The notes beneath the pieces were generated by a model. That model was not told the origin of the DNA. It saw only the letters and a program-made list of their open reading frames with translations, and searched no databases. Below, piece by piece: positions 9,575-18,270 of a stretch of 64,000 nucleotides of DNA. Position 1 is the first letter of the stretch. Every line of letters starts with the position of its first letter. Made by a program: the position numbers and the translations under genes. This DNA is from Woeseiaceae bacterium (GTDB lineage: Bacteria; Pseudomonadota; Gammaproteobacteria; Steroidobacterales; Woeseiaceae), in NCBI GenBank assembly GCA_021773055.1, contig JAJFKV010000043.1, positions 1 to 64,000 on the forward strand. Reading direction: 5' to 3'.

Positions 9575-10014
9575 AGTAGTTCTCCAGACTCAAAACGGAC
9601 CAGAAGTGACCGCAGCAGTTGCCGCGTCACATCGACATCTTCACCGCGAAGATCAGCAAACATTTTTTCAATAATTGCGGACTCGTTTCGCCGAATCTCT
9701 GCAAAAGTCTCACGACCAGGTTCACTCAAACGCATGAGTGGGGATCGCTTGTGTTGCGGGTTGGGCAGGGCCCGGATCAGGCCTCTGCTGATCAGCTGAT
9801 TAACGGTGACCTGCACATGCTGCCGTGACACGCGGTACTTTCCGGCGATGCTCGGAACAGAGAGTTGCTCCTCCGGATAAAGAAACTCCATGACGGCGCG
9901 GTCAGCTGCTGTCAGCTCATCATCTTTCAAGTACTGGTCCGCCGTCTCGGCCATGGCGCGGAATAGTCGCCGCACTAGCCAGATCACCTCGTAACCTGCA
10001 TCCAAATTAGTCAT
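9571..10014 (-). CDS. MarR-family transcriptional regulator
   Basis: A 147-residue winged-helix regulator. The HTH and wing are visible at about 50-90 (LSVPSIAGKYRVSRQHVQVTV, then GLIRALPNPQHKRSPLMRLS), between helical dimerisation ends. The ATG at 10014 is preceded by AAGGGAA; a start 7 codons earlier is possible but weaker. Two palindromes with TTGACAA-type arms lie over its promoter, so it probably represses itself and the downstream membrane methyltransferase. The inducing ligand is unknown. MarR proteins often sense phenolic or lipophilic compounds, which would suit a membrane methyltransferase partner, but that is inference. Confidence 0.88.
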   Translation of the reverse strand: MTNLDAGYEVIWLVRRLFRAMAETADQYLKDDELTAADRAVMEFLYPEEQLSVPSIAGKYRVSRQHVQVTVNQLISRGLIRALPNPQHKRSPLMRLSEPGRETFAEIRRNESAIIEKMFADLRGEDVDVTRQLLRSLLVRFESGELL

Positions 10015-10029
10015 GATTCCCTTCCATAA

Positions 10030-10074
10030 TGACAACTAGATTGTCATTATTATCATTGACAAGTTAGTTGTCAA
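10030..10074 (-). promoter_or_regulatory. Twin MarR operators over the marR promoter
   Basis: Two palindromes share one design: TGACAA-N5-TTGTCA at 10030-10046 and TTGACAA-N5-TTGTCAA at 10056-10074, centres 27 bases apart. On the minus strand a TTGACA (10074-10069) followed after 17 bases by AATAAT makes a plausible promoter inside these sites, so regulator binding would block transcription of the marR-methyltransferase pair. Confidence 0.75.
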
Positions 10075-10125
10075 GTATTTAGTGCATCGTTCCGGACTAA
10101 ATAAAGTAGACTCGCCGCCGAGAAA

Positions 10126-10517
10126 GCCGGAGTTGGCCAGACAATCGCTGTAGGGGGCTGTAGTTCGCTATAGAGGAAAGTCCGGGCTCCTTCGGACAGG
10201 GCGCCAGGTAACGCCTGGGGGGCGTGAGCCCATGGAAAGTGCCACAGAAAATATACCGCCAGCTTCGGCTGGTAAGGGTGAAAAGGTGCGTTAAGAGCGC
10301 ACCGCGCGACTGGTAACAGTTCGCGGCACGGTAAACCCCGCCCGGAGCAAGACCAAATAGGGGAGTAGGTCAACGTACAACACCCCTAGGGGTGTTTGAG
10401 TGTTGCCCGCCGCCGGTTCCGAGCGGACTCCCGGGTAGGTTGCTTGAGGCAGTCGGTGACGGCTGTCCCAGATGAATGGTTGTCGATGACAGAACCCGGC
10501 TTATTGCTGGCTCCGGC
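10126..10517 (+). ncRNA. rnpB: RNase P RNA, bacterial type A
   Basis: Catalytic RNA of RNase P, which removes 5' leaders from pre-tRNAs. Conserved pieces are recognisable: GAGGAAAGTCCGGGCTCC (about 10178-10195), the P-rich middle with GGTAAACCCCGCCCGGAGCA (from about 10331), and the 3' end with ATGAATGGTTGTCGATGACA followed by GAACCCGGCTTA. Helix P1 closes the molecule: AGCCGGAG near 10125-10132 pairs with CTCCGGCT at 10511-10518, which sets the ends to within a few bases. It lies between rsmI and mraZ, the same place as in Pseudomonas as I recall. No independent promoter or terminator is clear by eye. Confidence 0.95.
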
Positions 10518-10788
10518 TTTCTCACTTTCCTTAATACTGTTATTAATCAATTACTTATAAACAGGTTTGAGGTATTTCAGCGCCGCCCGGTGCATTTGCG
10601 CAAATCACCTCAAGACTTGCCTGAAAAGAACGCCTGTCGGTGTTCGCAGACCCAAATTTAAGGTTATATCGAGATAGCGCGTTTAAGCGACTGATTTTAA
10701 TAGCGCGAACGTCGCCACTTTTCGCCCTTATTGGGCCACCAGATCGCCTCTAAGTCCCTGTACAACAACAGTTAATCAGTAAGCGTTG
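10518..10788. other. Intergenic stretch between rnpB and the mra promoter
   Basis: About 270 bases without a supportable gene. It is more AT-rich at its start. At the right end CAACAA (near 10763) and TTGTTG (10785-10790) form a small inverted repeat just before the -35 of the mra promoter. No terminator with a clear U-run is visible after rnpB. I see nothing else I can name. Confidence 0.5.
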
Positions 10789-10817
10789 TTGACCATAATG
10801 AGGGTCGTCCCTATAGT
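10789..10817 (+). promoter_or_regulatory. Promoter of the mra/dcw operon
   Basis: TTGACC at 10789-10794, a 17-base spacer, and TATAGT at 10812-10817 form a good sigma-70 promoter. Transcription would start near 10824, right before the MraZ boxes, giving a leader of about 80 bases to the mraZ start. Confidence 0.75.
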
Positions 10818-10826
10818 GTTGAAAAG

Positions 10827-10851
10827 TGGAAAAAAGTGGGAGGAGATGGGC
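10827..10851 (+). promoter_or_regulatory. MraZ-binding repeats
   Basis: Three boxes, TGGAA at 10827, TGGGA at 10837 and TGGGC at 10847, are spaced exactly 10 bases apart. This is the TGGGN-N5 direct-repeat operator known for MraZ, which represses its own operon. It begins just past the predicted transcription start. Confidence 0.85.
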
Positions 10852-10904
10852 TTGTCGCCCGGATATCGCGCCAGAAGAGCGATACCCGGAAAGTCCGAAT
10901 CACC

Positions 10905-11354
10905 GTGTTTAGAGGGGCAACCAAAATATCACTGGACGCCAAAGGGCGTATGTCAATACCGACCCGGTATCGGGAGCGGCTGGTTGCCTGTTGTGATGGC
11001 CAGTTGATAGTGACTGTGGACAAAGACCATTGCCTCCTGGTGTACCCATTGCCCGACTGGGAGGAGCTCGAGCAAAAGTTGGTGCGCCTGCCCAGCATGA
11101 ACAAGGTCGCACGTCGAATTGTACGAATTATGGTTGGTTATGCGACAGAAATCGATATGGACACGAACGGTCGGATTCTGGTTTCCAAAGAGCTGCGTGA
11201 ATTCGCGAGTCTCACGAAGCAGGGAATGCTGATTGGTCAGGGCAACAAATTTGAATTGTGGGATGAAGCAACCTGGAACGAGAAGCGCGACGAGTGGCTT
11301 AGCGATGAGGATGACGGCGATATGCCCGCTGACCTCGAATCGATCTCTTTCTAG
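10905..11354 (+). CDS. mraZ: Transcriptional regulator MraZ
   Basis: A 149-residue protein with two AbrB-like domains that assembles into rings and binds TGGGN direct repeats to repress the mra/dcw operon. The N terminus FRGATKISLDAKGRMSIPTR and the second-domain MDTNGRILVSKELR are family signatures, and WDEATW near residue 120 is typical. I chose the GTG at 10905 because family members begin with M-F-R-G-A; an ATG at 10836 would add 23 unrelated residues and lies inside the MraZ operator. It is the first gene of the cluster, 15 bases before rsmH. Confidence 0.95.
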   Translation: MFRGATKISLDAKGRMSIPTRYRERLVACCDGQLIVTVDKDHCLLVYPLPDWEELEQKLVRLPSMNKVARRIVRIMVGYATEIDMDTNGRILVSKELREFASLTKQGMLIGQGNKFELWDEATWNEKRDEWLSDEDDGDMPADLESISF

Positions 11355-11369
11355 GGAGCAAATTCTGGC

Positions 11370-12305
11370 ATGAGCAGCAACGAGCATGTCCCGGTGCTGC
11401 TGGGGCCAGTCCTTCAAGGGCTGGATATCAAGCAAGACGGCTGTTACGTCGACGGAACCTTCGGTCGCGGTGGTCACAGCGGGGAAATACTGAAGCGCCT
11501 CAATTCGCACGGCCGACTGATCGGAATCGATCGAGACCCGGACGCAATTGCCGCAGCGCCGAAAGCCCTGAATGACGATCCGCGCTTCGAACTGATAAAG
11601 GGCGAATGTGCGCAACTTAAGAAATTCATTAGCGAAAAAGACCTCGTCGAGGAAGTCGACGGACTCCTCTTCGACCTGGGAGTCTCGTCACCGCAGTTGG
11701 ATGAAGCCCATCGAGGCTTCAGTTTCCTCCGCGATGGCCCACTCGATATGCGAATGGACCCGGACTCAGGCACGCCAGCGAGTGACTTCATTCAGTCTGT
11801 GGACCAAAAAGAATTGATTCGAATACTGCGAAAGTTCGGTGAGGAAAACCACGCGCCGCGAATTGCGCGTGCGATTTGTGGTGCTCGCATGGCTTCGCCA
11901 ATTACGACCACTGGCCAGCTTTCTAGAATTGTAGAAGAAGCGGTGCCAGCGAAAGCGCGTGCACAAAAAAAACACCCGGCGACAAAAACCTTTCAGGCAA
12001 TTCGAATCGCGATAAATGGCGAACTCGAGCAACTTGAAGCGGCGCTCGAGCAATCAGTCGATGTATTGAAAAAGGGTGGCCGACTGTGTGTTATCAGTTT
12101 TCATTCACTTGAGGATCGCATCGTCAAACGATTCATGCGCGACGCTTCAAGAGAACCGGAACAGTACCGGGGAATGCCGTTTATACCTCCGGAGTTTCAG
12201 CCGAAGTTAAAGATGATCGGCAAGGCGGTAATGGCCACGGATGAAGAAATCGGCATTAACCGTCGAGCACGGAGTGCACGACTACGAATCGCGGAGCGCA
12301 CGTGA
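11370..12305 (+). CDS. rsmH: 16S rRNA (cytosine1402-N4)-methyltransferase
   Basis: A 311-residue SAM-dependent methyltransferase (MraW) that N4-methylates C1402 of 16S rRNA, the same nucleotide whose ribose RsmI modifies; both enzymes are encoded in this window. HVPVLLGPVLQGL, the SAM motif VDGTFGRGGHSG (about 28-39) and the C-terminal CVISFHSLEDRIVKRFM are signatures. GGAGC precedes the ATG at 11370. The stop TGA shares one base with the ftsL ATG. Confidence 0.97.
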   Translation: MSSNEHVPVLLGPVLQGLDIKQDGCYVDGTFGRGGHSGEILKRLNSHGRLIGIDRDPDAIAAAPKALNDDPRFELIKGECAQLKKFISEKDLVEEVDGLLFDLGVSSPQLDEAHRGFSFLRDGPLDMRMDPDSGTPASDFIQSVDQKELIRILRKFGEENHAPRIARAICGARMASPITTTGQLSRIVEEAVPAKARAQKKHPATKTFQAIRIAINGELEQLEAALEQSVDVLKKGGRLCVISFHSLEDRIVKRFMRDASREPEQYRGMPFIPPEFQPKLKMIGKAVMATDEEIGINRRARSARLRIAERT

Positions 12306-12592
12306 TGCAGCCATCGACATCGCGCCAGCCATTCTTGCTGGTATTCGTATTTGCCGTCGTCTGCGTCCTGAGCGCCATGGCGCTTGTATACACAAAACAC
12401 GAATCGAGAAAGTTATTCGTCGAACTGGAAGGGCTCACGCACGAACGCGATGAACTGAATATTGAATGGGGTCAGCTGCAGATTGAGCAAAGTACCTGGG
12501 CCACACACGCACGAATCGAACGGGTCGCTACCGATGACCTTTCACTGGTGCGGCCGGCAAACACGGATATTTACGTAATTGAACGACCATGA
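12305..12592 (+). CDS. ftsL: Cell division protein FtsL
   Basis: A 95-residue bitopic membrane protein of the divisome, in which FtsL, FtsB and FtsQ form a complex that activates FtsWI. It has a short cytoplasmic N terminus, one membrane helix (about 9-30), and a periplasmic coiled coil (about 31-75) of leucine-heptad type. Sequence conservation is low in this family, and the call rests on size, topology and its place between rsmH and ftsI. The ATG at 12305 overlaps the rsmH stop; a GTG one codon earlier is possible. The 3' end overlaps ftsI by 4 bases. Confidence 0.92.
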   Translation: MQPSTSRQPFLLVFVFAVVCVLSAMALVYTKHESRKLFVELEGLTHERDELNIEWGQLQIEQSTWATHARIERVATDDLSLVRPANTDIYVIERP

Positions 12593-14331
12593 CACGCGGC
12601 GCAGAGACAAAACAAAAAACTGCACGTCGCTTCTTCGGCAGAGTGACGCTGGTGATGGTGTTCTTCGGCATGATCGCATCGTCGCTCGTTGCCCGTGCCG
12701 TTTACCTGCAGGTTCTTGACAAAGATTTTCTGAATCAGCAGGCCGATACTCGCCACTTGCGGACTGAATCGATTTCCGCACACCGTGGCACTATTCTGGA
12801 CCGCAACGGCGAGCCCCTCGCAATTAGCACTCCTGTCGACAGCATCTGGGTGAACCCGAAAGAGTTTGCCGTTGCCGTCGATAAAGTTCCGCAGCTAGCG
12901 AAGGCTTTGCAAGTGAAGCCGGAAATTCTGATGCGCCGCATAACGCGCAGTATGGACAAAGAGTTTCTTTATCTGAAACGACACCTGAATCCCAGCGACG
13001 CGCAACGTGTAATGGCGATGAACTTGCCAGGCATCAACGTGCAGCGCGAATATCGCCGCTATTACCCGGCGTCAGAGGTAGTCGGGCACCTGGTCGGCTT
13101 TACCAATATCGACGACCAGGGACAGGAGGGGCTGGAGCTTGCGATGAATTACTGGCTTGAGGGAGAGCCAGGCGCGAAACGTGTGCTAAAGGACCGCCTC
13201 GGTCGCTCTATCGAAAATGTCGAGAGCATTCGCCCGCCGCATCACGGTAAGGACCTGCGCACGAGTATCGACTTGCGATTGCAATATCTTGCTTACCGAA
13301 CATTGAAAGCGGCGGTGAAAACACACAACGCCCGGTCCGGTTCTGTCGTTATCCTTGACGTCAAGTCCGGCGAAGTATTGGCGATGGCCAATCAGCCAAC
13401 TTACAACCCAAATGACCGTTCACAATTCGTCGCAGAACGTTACCGAAACCGGGCGATCACCGATATCTTCGAGCCAGGTTCAAGTATCAAACCCTTAGTC
13501 GTCGCGGCGGCTCTGGAAAGCGGTCAATACCGACCTAGCAGTGTTGTCGATACTGCGCCCGGGTTCGTGACCGTCGGCGCAAAAAAGATCGAAGACAGTC
13601 GCAATCTGGGCCGTATCAGCCTGACAGCCATTCTGGCCCGCTCCAGCAACGTCGGTGTGACGAAGTTGGCGATGACGCTTCAGCCCGACCAATTGTGGGG
13701 CGCGATGACGCGATTTGGGCTCGGCGAAATGACAAGCAGCGGATTCCCCGGCGAATCGGCTGGCATGTTGACCCATTTCAGCAACTGGCGCCCTATCAGT
13801 CAGGCGACGATCGCTTATGGATATGGTGTGTCAGTGACGCCACTGCAACTCGCGCAGGCCTATTCGGCGATTGGAAACGGCGGCGTTATGCAGCCCGTTT
13901 CATTGCTTGCGACGGACGACTCTTCGCAGGGCGAACGTATCGTATCCTCCGAGACGGCAATAGCGGTGCGCCGCATGCTGGAAGAGGTCGTTCGCCCAGG
14001 TGGCACGGGTACGAAGGCCGCCGTCGAGGGATACCGTGTAGCCGGAAAAACCGGTACCGCCTGGAAGTTCACGAAGGGCGGTTACTCGGAAGACAAATAC
14101 ATATCGATTTTCGCCGGACTGGCGCCGGCAAGCGATCCGCAGCTTGCGACCATCGTTGTGATAGACGAGCCAAGCGGCGAGCTGTACTACGGCAGTGATG
14201 TCGCGGCGCCTGTATTTGCCGACGTTATGTCGGAGTCATTGCGCCTTCTCGCCATTCCGCCAGACGCGATGCCTGCTCGAGAACCCGGCAACGCCATTCA
14301 GGCAATGGCGGACCGGAACGCGGGTCCATGA
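12589..14331 (+). CDS. ftsI: Peptidoglycan D,D-transpeptidase FtsI (PBP3)
   Basis: A 580-residue septal class B penicillin-binding protein. It has an N-terminal membrane anchor (about 17-40), a pedestal domain (60-230), and a transpeptidase domain with the three active-site motifs: SSIK with nucleophile Ser298, SSN at 352-354, and KTG at 487-489. It crosslinks septal peptidoglycan in partnership with FtsW, also in this operon. It overlaps ftsL and murE by 4 bases each. Length and motif spacing are normal for the family. Confidence 0.97.
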   Translation: MTRGAETKQKTARRFFGRVTLVMVFFGMIASSLVARAVYLQVLDKDFLNQQADTRHLRTESISAHRGTILDRNGEPLAISTPVDSIWVNPKEFAVAVDKVPQLAKALQVKPEILMRRITRSMDKEFLYLKRHLNPSDAQRVMAMNLPGINVQREYRRYYPASEVVGHLVGFTNIDDQGQEGLELAMNYWLEGEPGAKRVLKDRLGRSIENVESIRPPHHGKDLRTSIDLRLQYLAYRTLKAAVKTHNARSGSVVILDVKSGEVLAMANQPTYNPNDRSQFVAERYRNRAITDIFEPGSSIKPLVVAAALESGQYRPSSVVDTAPGFVTVGAKKIEDSRNLGRISLTAILARSSNVGVTKLAMTLQPDQLWGAMTRFGLGEMTSSGFPGESAGMLTHFSNWRPISQATIAYGYGVSVTPLQLAQAYSAIGNGGVMQPVSLLATDDSSQGERIVSSETAIAVRRMLEEVVRPGGTGTKAAVEGYRVAGKTGTAWKFTKGGYSEDKYISIFAGLAPASDPQLATIVVIDEPSGELYYGSDVAAPVFADVMSESLRLLAIPPDAMPAREPGNAIQAMADRNAGP

Positions 14332-15830
14332 GTGTGCCGGCCATACAAATGAATCCAGCTCCAATGCTTTCAGAATTGCTACAAGGGTACATCGACGCAC
14401 CGGATATTCCGGTATCCGGTATTGCGAGCGATAGCCGGCAATTGAAGAGCGGTTTTTTGTTTCTCGCTTGTGCCGGTATTAATAGTCACGGTCTTGATTA
14501 TCTGCGCGACGCCCGTGACGCGGGTGTTAGTGCAGTAGTTTGGGACGCGAGCACTGCCGCTGAACCAGATGATGTCGGCGTGCCGACGATCGCTGTCGAA
14601 AATCTCGCGGCCCATCTGGGCGAGATAGCGAACCGCTATTACGGCAATCCGTCCAGCATCCTCAAAACTATTGGTATCACGGGGACGAACGGCAAAACCA
14701 CCGTCGCGTGGCTAATAGCGCAATGCCGCCACCAGCTTGATAGTCCCTGTGCCTATCTGGGCACGTTGGGATTCGGAATTAATGCGTTGCAGGGTGCCGA
14801 GGGCATGACAACTCCTGCCGCGATCGAGTTGCACGGCCGACTCGCCGATTTCGTCGAGCAGGGCGCGACGCATGCCGCAATCGAGGTCTCGTCACACGCA
14901 CTGTCACAAGAGCGTGTGAAGGGTGTGCAGTTCGAAGCCGTCCTATTCACAAATCTGACACGCGACCATCTCGACTATCACGGCGACATGCAAAGCTATT
15001 TCGAGAGCAAGTCGCGTTTGTTTCTTCAGTACAGCGCAAGATTCAAGATCATTAATCTTGATTCGGATTTCGGTGCTGAACTGGCGGCGCGTTGCGGCCA
15101 GGATGTCATAACGGTTTCGACCCGTTTTGATCGCGTGGCCAATGGCCGTCCCTACATGTTCGTTCGCTCTGTTGTGGCCAACAAGTGCGGTTCTGACGTG
15201 ACGGTCACCAGTTCCTGGGGTGAGGGTACTTTCAGTCTCGCGCTACCCGGCGATTTCAACGTTGCGAATGCGGCGATGGCGCTGACCTATCTGCTAGCGA
15301 CAGGCACCGATATCAAGCAAGCCTGTGATGTATTGCAACTGGTCAAGGCGCCGCCAGGGCGGATGCAGCCGGTTTCGACAACGGGTGCTGCTTTGTACGT
15401 CGATTACGCGCACACACCAGATGCTATCGAATCGGCACTTAGGGCGCTGCGCCCGCATTGCCGTGGCAAATTGTGGTGTGTCTTTGGCTGCGGCGGCGAA
15501 CGGGATATTGGCAAGCGCCCATTAATGGGCAAGCTTGCCGAGCGTCTGGCTGACCAGGTGGTTATCACCAACGACAATCCACGCAACGAAGACGCGAAAA
15601 GTATCATTGACGAAGTGCTCGGCGGCTTCAAAAATGCGGCGACTGCCACGGTGATCGAAGACCGTGCTGCTGCAATTGCCTGGGCAGTTGCGAACGCCAG
15701 GCCATCAGATGTTGTGTTGATTGCGGGCAAAGGACATGAGCAGTACCAGGAGGTTGACGGCGAGCGACGTCCGTTTTCAGACTATGCGTTGGCCGCTGCT
15801 GCAGCGAAGCTGAAGGAGGGTGATTCGTGA
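14328..15830 (+). CDS. murE: UDP-MurNAc-tripeptide synthetase MurE
   Basis: A 500-residue ATP-dependent ligase that adds the third amino acid to UDP-MurNAc-L-Ala-D-Glu. The P-loop GITGTNGKTT (about 117-126) marks the Mur-ligase central domain. The motif DNPRNED in the C-terminal domain is the DNPR type found in meso-diaminopimelate-adding enzymes, so the substrate is most likely meso-DAP. An ATGA overlap joins it to ftsI, and a GTGA overlap to murF. Confidence 0.97.
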   Translation: MSVPAIQMNPAPMLSELLQGYIDAPDIPVSGIASDSRQLKSGFLFLACAGINSHGLDYLRDARDAGVSAVVWDASTAAEPDDVGVPTIAVENLAAHLGEIANRYYGNPSSILKTIGITGTNGKTTVAWLIAQCRHQLDSPCAYLGTLGFGINALQGAEGMTTPAAIELHGRLADFVEQGATHAAIEVSSHALSQERVKGVQFEAVLFTNLTRDHLDYHGDMQSYFESKSRLFLQYSARFKIINLDSDFGAELAARCGQDVITVSTRFDRVANGRPYMFVRSVVANKCGSDVTVTSSWGEGTFSLALPGDFNVANAAMALTYLLATGTDIKQACDVLQLVKAPPGRMQPVSTTGAALYVDYAHTPDAIESALRALRPHCRGKLWCVFGCGGERDIGKRPLMGKLAERLADQVVITNDNPRNEDAKSIIDEVLGGFKNAATATVIEDRAAAIAWAVANARPSDVVLIAGKGHEQYQEVDGERRPFSDYALAAAAAKLKEGDS

Positions 15831-17185
15831 TTGATTCGCTCGCCTTGGCAGCAAATTGCATGGACGGTGTGCTCTGTGGTGACGACCGACCGTTCGATGG
15901 CATCAGTACGGACACACGTTCGATTGGCGACGGCGAATTGTTCTTCGCACTACAAGGTCCAAACTTCGACGGTCACGACTACGTTTCCAAAGCATTGGCA
16001 AACGGTGCCGCGGGCGCAGTTGTTAGTCGTATCGTCGCGGATGACATCGCGCAGATCACCGTTGACGATGCGAAGTTGGCGCTGGGTCGATTCGGTGCTG
16101 CGTGGCGCAACAGCACGAGCGCACGTGTCATAGGGATCACGGGTAGCAATGGCAAGACGACCCTAAAAGAGCTCGTCGCTGCGTGTCTCGGGTCACAGGC
16201 CCCCACGCTGGCAACCCACGGTAATCTGAATAACGACATCGGCATGCCGCTGATGCTCGCTCGCATCAACGACGAACACGAATATGCCGTGTTTGAAATG
16301 GGGGCAAATCACGCCGGTGAAATCGCCTATCTTGCGTCATTGGCCAACCCCGACGTAGTTGTTATTACGAACGCGGCTGCGGCGCATCTGGAAGGCTTTG
16401 GTTCTGTCGAGGGAGTCGCGCACGCGAAGGGCGAAATTTTGCAAATCGATGAGCGACCGAGCTTTGCGGTTCTCAATGCTGATGACGATTATTACGAATA
16501 TTGGCTGTCGTTGGTCGACGACGTAAGCACCTTAAGTTTTGGCTTTTCGCCAACTGCAGACGTTCGCGCAGATGAAATTGAAACAAGCGCGACCGGATCA
16601 CGGTTTAACCTGCAGTTGCCAGACACATCATTGCCAATATCGCTGCCGCTTCCCGGAATCCACAACGTTCGCAATGCATGCGCAGCAGCAGCGGTTGCAA
16701 CAGTGCTCGATATCGGCGGCGACGATATCAAAGCGGCACTGGAGGCAATCGTGCCGGTTGCGGGACGTTTGCAGGCTCTGGCCGGGAAGAACGGATGCAC
16801 ATTATTCGACGACAGTTATAACGCCAATCCGAAGTCAGCACTGGCAGCCGCAGAATTTCTGGCAAGTCTCGATGGTGAGGCCTGGCTAGTCCTCGGTGAT
16901 ATGAAAGAACTCGGAGAAGATGCAGAGGAACTGCATCGCGAGGTTGGGGCGTCAGCACGGGCAAGCGGCGTTGACCGCTTGTTCGCGCTCGGCGACTTGT
17001 CGCAACGATGCGTAGACGGTTTCGGCAGCGGAGCGAAGTGGTACACAAACATTGACGCGCTCATCTCTGATGTCGGTCAGGCGGGCGCGGCGGTTAACGT
17101 TCTCGTAAAAGGTTCGCGATCAATGCGGATGGAGCGTGTGGTCGATGCCATGCGCGATGTCGAAGTTGAGAGGAAGAAGGCTTAG
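15827..17185 (+). CDS. murF: UDP-MurNAc-tripeptide--D-Ala-D-Ala ligase MurF
   Basis: A 452-residue Mur ligase that adds D-Ala-D-Ala to UDP-MurNAc-tripeptide, the last cytoplasmic step before MraY. Motifs: [14 protein letters not shown] (about 103-116) for ATP, the central [10 protein letters not shown], and FDDSYNANP (about 326-334) in the C-terminal half. It starts with GTG at 15827 inside the murE stop, with AAGGAGGG ideally placed at 15813-15820. It ends 2 bases before mraY. Confidence 0.97.
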   Translation: MIDSLALAANCMDGVLCGDDRPFDGISTDTRSIGDGELFFALQGPNFDGHDYVSKALANGAAGAVVSRIVADDIAQITVDDAKLALGRFGAAWRNSTSARVIGITGSNGKTTLKELVAACLGSQAPTLATHGNLNNDIGMPLMLARINDEHEYAVFEMGANHAGEIAYLASLANPDVVVITNAAAAHLEGFGSVEGVAHAKGEILQIDERPSFAVLNADDDYYEYWLSLVDDVSTLSFGFSPTADVRADEIETSATGSRFNLQLPDTSLPISLPLPGIHNVRNACAAAAVATVLDIGGDDIKAALEAIVPVAGRLQALAGKNGCTLFDDSYNANPKSALAAAEFLASLDGEAWLVLGDMKELGEDAEELHREVGASARASGVDRLFALGDLSQRCVDGFGSGAKWYTNIDALISDVGQAGAAVNVLVKGSRSMRMERVVDAMRDVEVERKKA

Positions 17186-17187
17186 TT

Positions 17188-18270
17188 ATGCTGCTTTATC
17201 TCACCGAGTATCTTGCCCAGTTTGAGTCCGGCTTCAACGTATTCAACTACCTGACCATGCGCGCGATTCTTGGCGCGCTTACGGCGTTGACTATCTCGTT
17301 CATCGTTGGCCCGAAAATGATCAAGAGCCTGAGCGTGAATCAACTCGGTCAGCCGGTGCGTGAAGACGGCCCGGAGACGCACCTGCTAAAGGCAGGCACC
17401 CCAACGATGGGTGGTGCGTTAATACTAACCGCAATTTCGGTAGCAACGGTGCTCTGGGCTGACCTCGAAAATCACTATGTCTGGATTGTGCTTTTCGTGA
17501 CCTTGTCATTCGGCGTCATCGGCTATGTCGATGACTACAAGAAACTCGTATTGCAAAACCCCGCCGGCATTTCGGCGAAACAAAAACTCTTCTGGCAGTC
17601 TAGTGCGGCACTTGTTGCCGCCATTGCTCTGTACGTGACGGCGACTGATGAGGTTCAAACCTCACTATTGATCCCGTATTTCAAGGATCTCTCAATTCCG
17701 CTTGGCATGTTTCAAGTTGTCGTTACGTACTTTTTTATTGTTGGCTTCAGTAACGCGGTAAACCTTACTGACGGCCTTGATGGTCTGGCGATTATGCCGA
17801 CGGTACTTGTCGGCGGTGCGCTTGGACTTTTCGCCTATGTAACCGGCAACACGAATTTTTCGGAATATCTTGGCATTCCTTATGTCGCCGGGACCGGCGA
17901 GATCATGGTGTTTTGCGCAGCAATGGCCGGCGCCGGGTTGGGCTTCCTCTGGTTCAATACCTATCCAGCGCAGGTATTTATGGGCGATATCGGTGCGCTG
18001 TCCCTCGGTGCCGCACTGGGTGTAGTGGCCGTCGTTGTGCGACAGGAAATCGTGCTGGCAATCATGGGCGGCGTATTCGTTGTTGAGACGCTTTCGGTCA
18101 TCATTCAGGTAGCTTCATTCAAGCTAACCGGCAAGCGCGTTTTCCGCATGGCGCCGCTGCATCATCACTTCGAACTCAAAGGCTGGGCCGAGCCCAAGGT
18201 CATCGTCAGATTCTGGATTATTACGGTCATCCTGGTGCTGGTGGGACTGGCCAGTCTGAAAATACGATGA
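17188..18270 (+). CDS. mraY: Phospho-MurNAc-pentapeptide transferase MraY
   Basis: A 360-residue polytopic membrane enzyme, about ten helices, that transfers phospho-MurNAc-pentapeptide to undecaprenyl phosphate to make lipid I. Catalytic landmarks are visible: GYVDDYKK (about 111-118), [10 protein letters not shown] (about 192-201), [11 protein letters not shown] (about 263-273) and [11 protein letters not shown] (about 324-334). It overlaps murD by 4 bases (ATGA). Confidence 0.97.
   Translation: MLLYLTEYLAQFESGFNVFNYLTMRAILGALTALTISFIVGPKMIKSLSVNQLGQPVREDGPETHLLKAGTPTMGGALILTAISVATVLWADLENHYVWIVLFVTLSFGVIGYVDDYKKLVLQNPAGISAKQKLFWQSSAALVAAIALYVTATDEVQTSLLIPYFKDLSIPLGMFQVVVTYFFIVGFSNAVNLTDGLDGLAIMPTVLVGGALGLFAYVTGNTNFSEYLGIPYVAGTGEIMVFCAAMAGAGLGFLWFNTYPAQVFMGDIGALSLGAALGVVAVVVRQEIVLAIMGGVFVVETLSVIIQVASFKLTGKRVFRMAPLHHHFELKGWAEPKVIVRFWIITVILVLVGLASLKIR

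Noticed and set aside
10476..10661. Small open frame across the 3' end of rnpB
   Set aside because: It begins inside the RNase P RNA and has no coding signature.
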